Shown here: piece after piece, positions 7,977 to 8,017 of the stretch
How the letters are laid out: every line of letters starts with the position of its first letter
How positions within the stretch are numbered: the first letter of the stretch is position 1
Assembly (NCBI GenBank): GCA_027023165.1
Contig: JALVWX010000175.1
Location: 1-8,017 of the forward strand
Source of the DNA: Thermococcus sp.
GTDB taxonomy: Archaea > Methanobacteriota_B > Thermococci > Thermococcales > Thermococcaceae
DNA length: 8,017 nt
Reading direction: 5' to 3'
Program-made: the position numbers and the translations under genes
Notes under the pieces: generated by a model
Told to the model about the DNA's origin: nothing
What the model saw: only the letters and a program-made list of their open reading frames with translations
The model's database searches: none

Positions 7977-8017
7977 GTCTCTCCCCCAAAACCTATACCA
8001 ACCCGGAGTTTTTATAC
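7977..8017 (-). promoter_or_regulatory. Promoter and ribosome binding site of the DUF655-rsmA operon
   Basis: Read on the minus strand, GTATAAAAAC (8017-8008) is a good TATA box; any BRE lies at or past the window edge. A start ~25 nt downstream would fall near 7987, immediately before GGGGGAGAG (7987-7979), which ends shortly before the ATG at 7975. The short leader fits archaeal gene structure. It suggests DUF655-rsmA can be transcribed independently of genes further right. Confidence 0.6.

Overview
The window looks like a piece of a Thermococcales chromosome, more likely Thermococcus than Pyrococcus because the DNA is fairly GC-rich. The archaeal assignment rests on an archaeal-type S-layer glycoprotein gene with a BRE/TATA promoter and a strong GGAGGTG ribosome binding site, a DUF655-rsmA (Dim1/KsgA) pair, a COG1031 radical SAM protein and an AmmeMemoRadiSam radical SAM enzyme. 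Coding density is very high. The only sizeable gap is the ~200 nt leader region of the S-layer gene. I see no mobile elements, CRISPR arrays, tRNAs or rRNAs.

Left part (1-1372, + strand): the C-terminal ~180 residues of the AmmeMemoRadiSam radical SAM enzyme, cut by the window edge. It is joined through a GTGA stop/start overlap to an uncharacterised ~278-residue protein that appears to be an internal tandem duplication.

Middle (1373-4224, + strand): a cell-envelope block. A short intergenic region carries T-rich termination tracts, a very good BRE/TATA element, a leader with a small GUAA-loop hairpin and a strong ribosome binding site. These drive a 606-residue secreted S-layer protein with visibly expression-optimised codon use. 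A perfect 7-bp hairpin followed by a pyrimidine/T-rich tract straddles the S-layer stop codon. About 55 nt later begins a small membrane-anchored protein with five N-glycosylation sequons. It has no obvious promoter of its own, so it probably receives read-through transcription and probably sits at the cell surface with the S-layer.

Right part (4226-8017): a COG1031 radical SAM protein (- strand) ends one nucleotide from the membrane-protein gene. It is divergent from a small ferritin-like/rubrerythrin-type gene (+ strand), with a possibly shared 58-nt promoter region. The ferritin-like gene overlaps rsmA tail-to-tail by 57 nt. rsmA (16S rRNA adenine dimethyltransferase) is the second gene of a - strand operon whose first gene encodes the DUF655 predicted RNA-binding protein, and the two overlap by ATGA. 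A TATA element for this operon sits at the right edge of the window.

I do not see a clearly new multi-gene system. The best leads are the uncharacterised duplicated protein coupled to the AmmeMemoRadiSam enzyme, the sequon-rich membrane protein behind the S-layer gene, and the bacterial-looking hairpin/T-tract on the S-layer stop codon.
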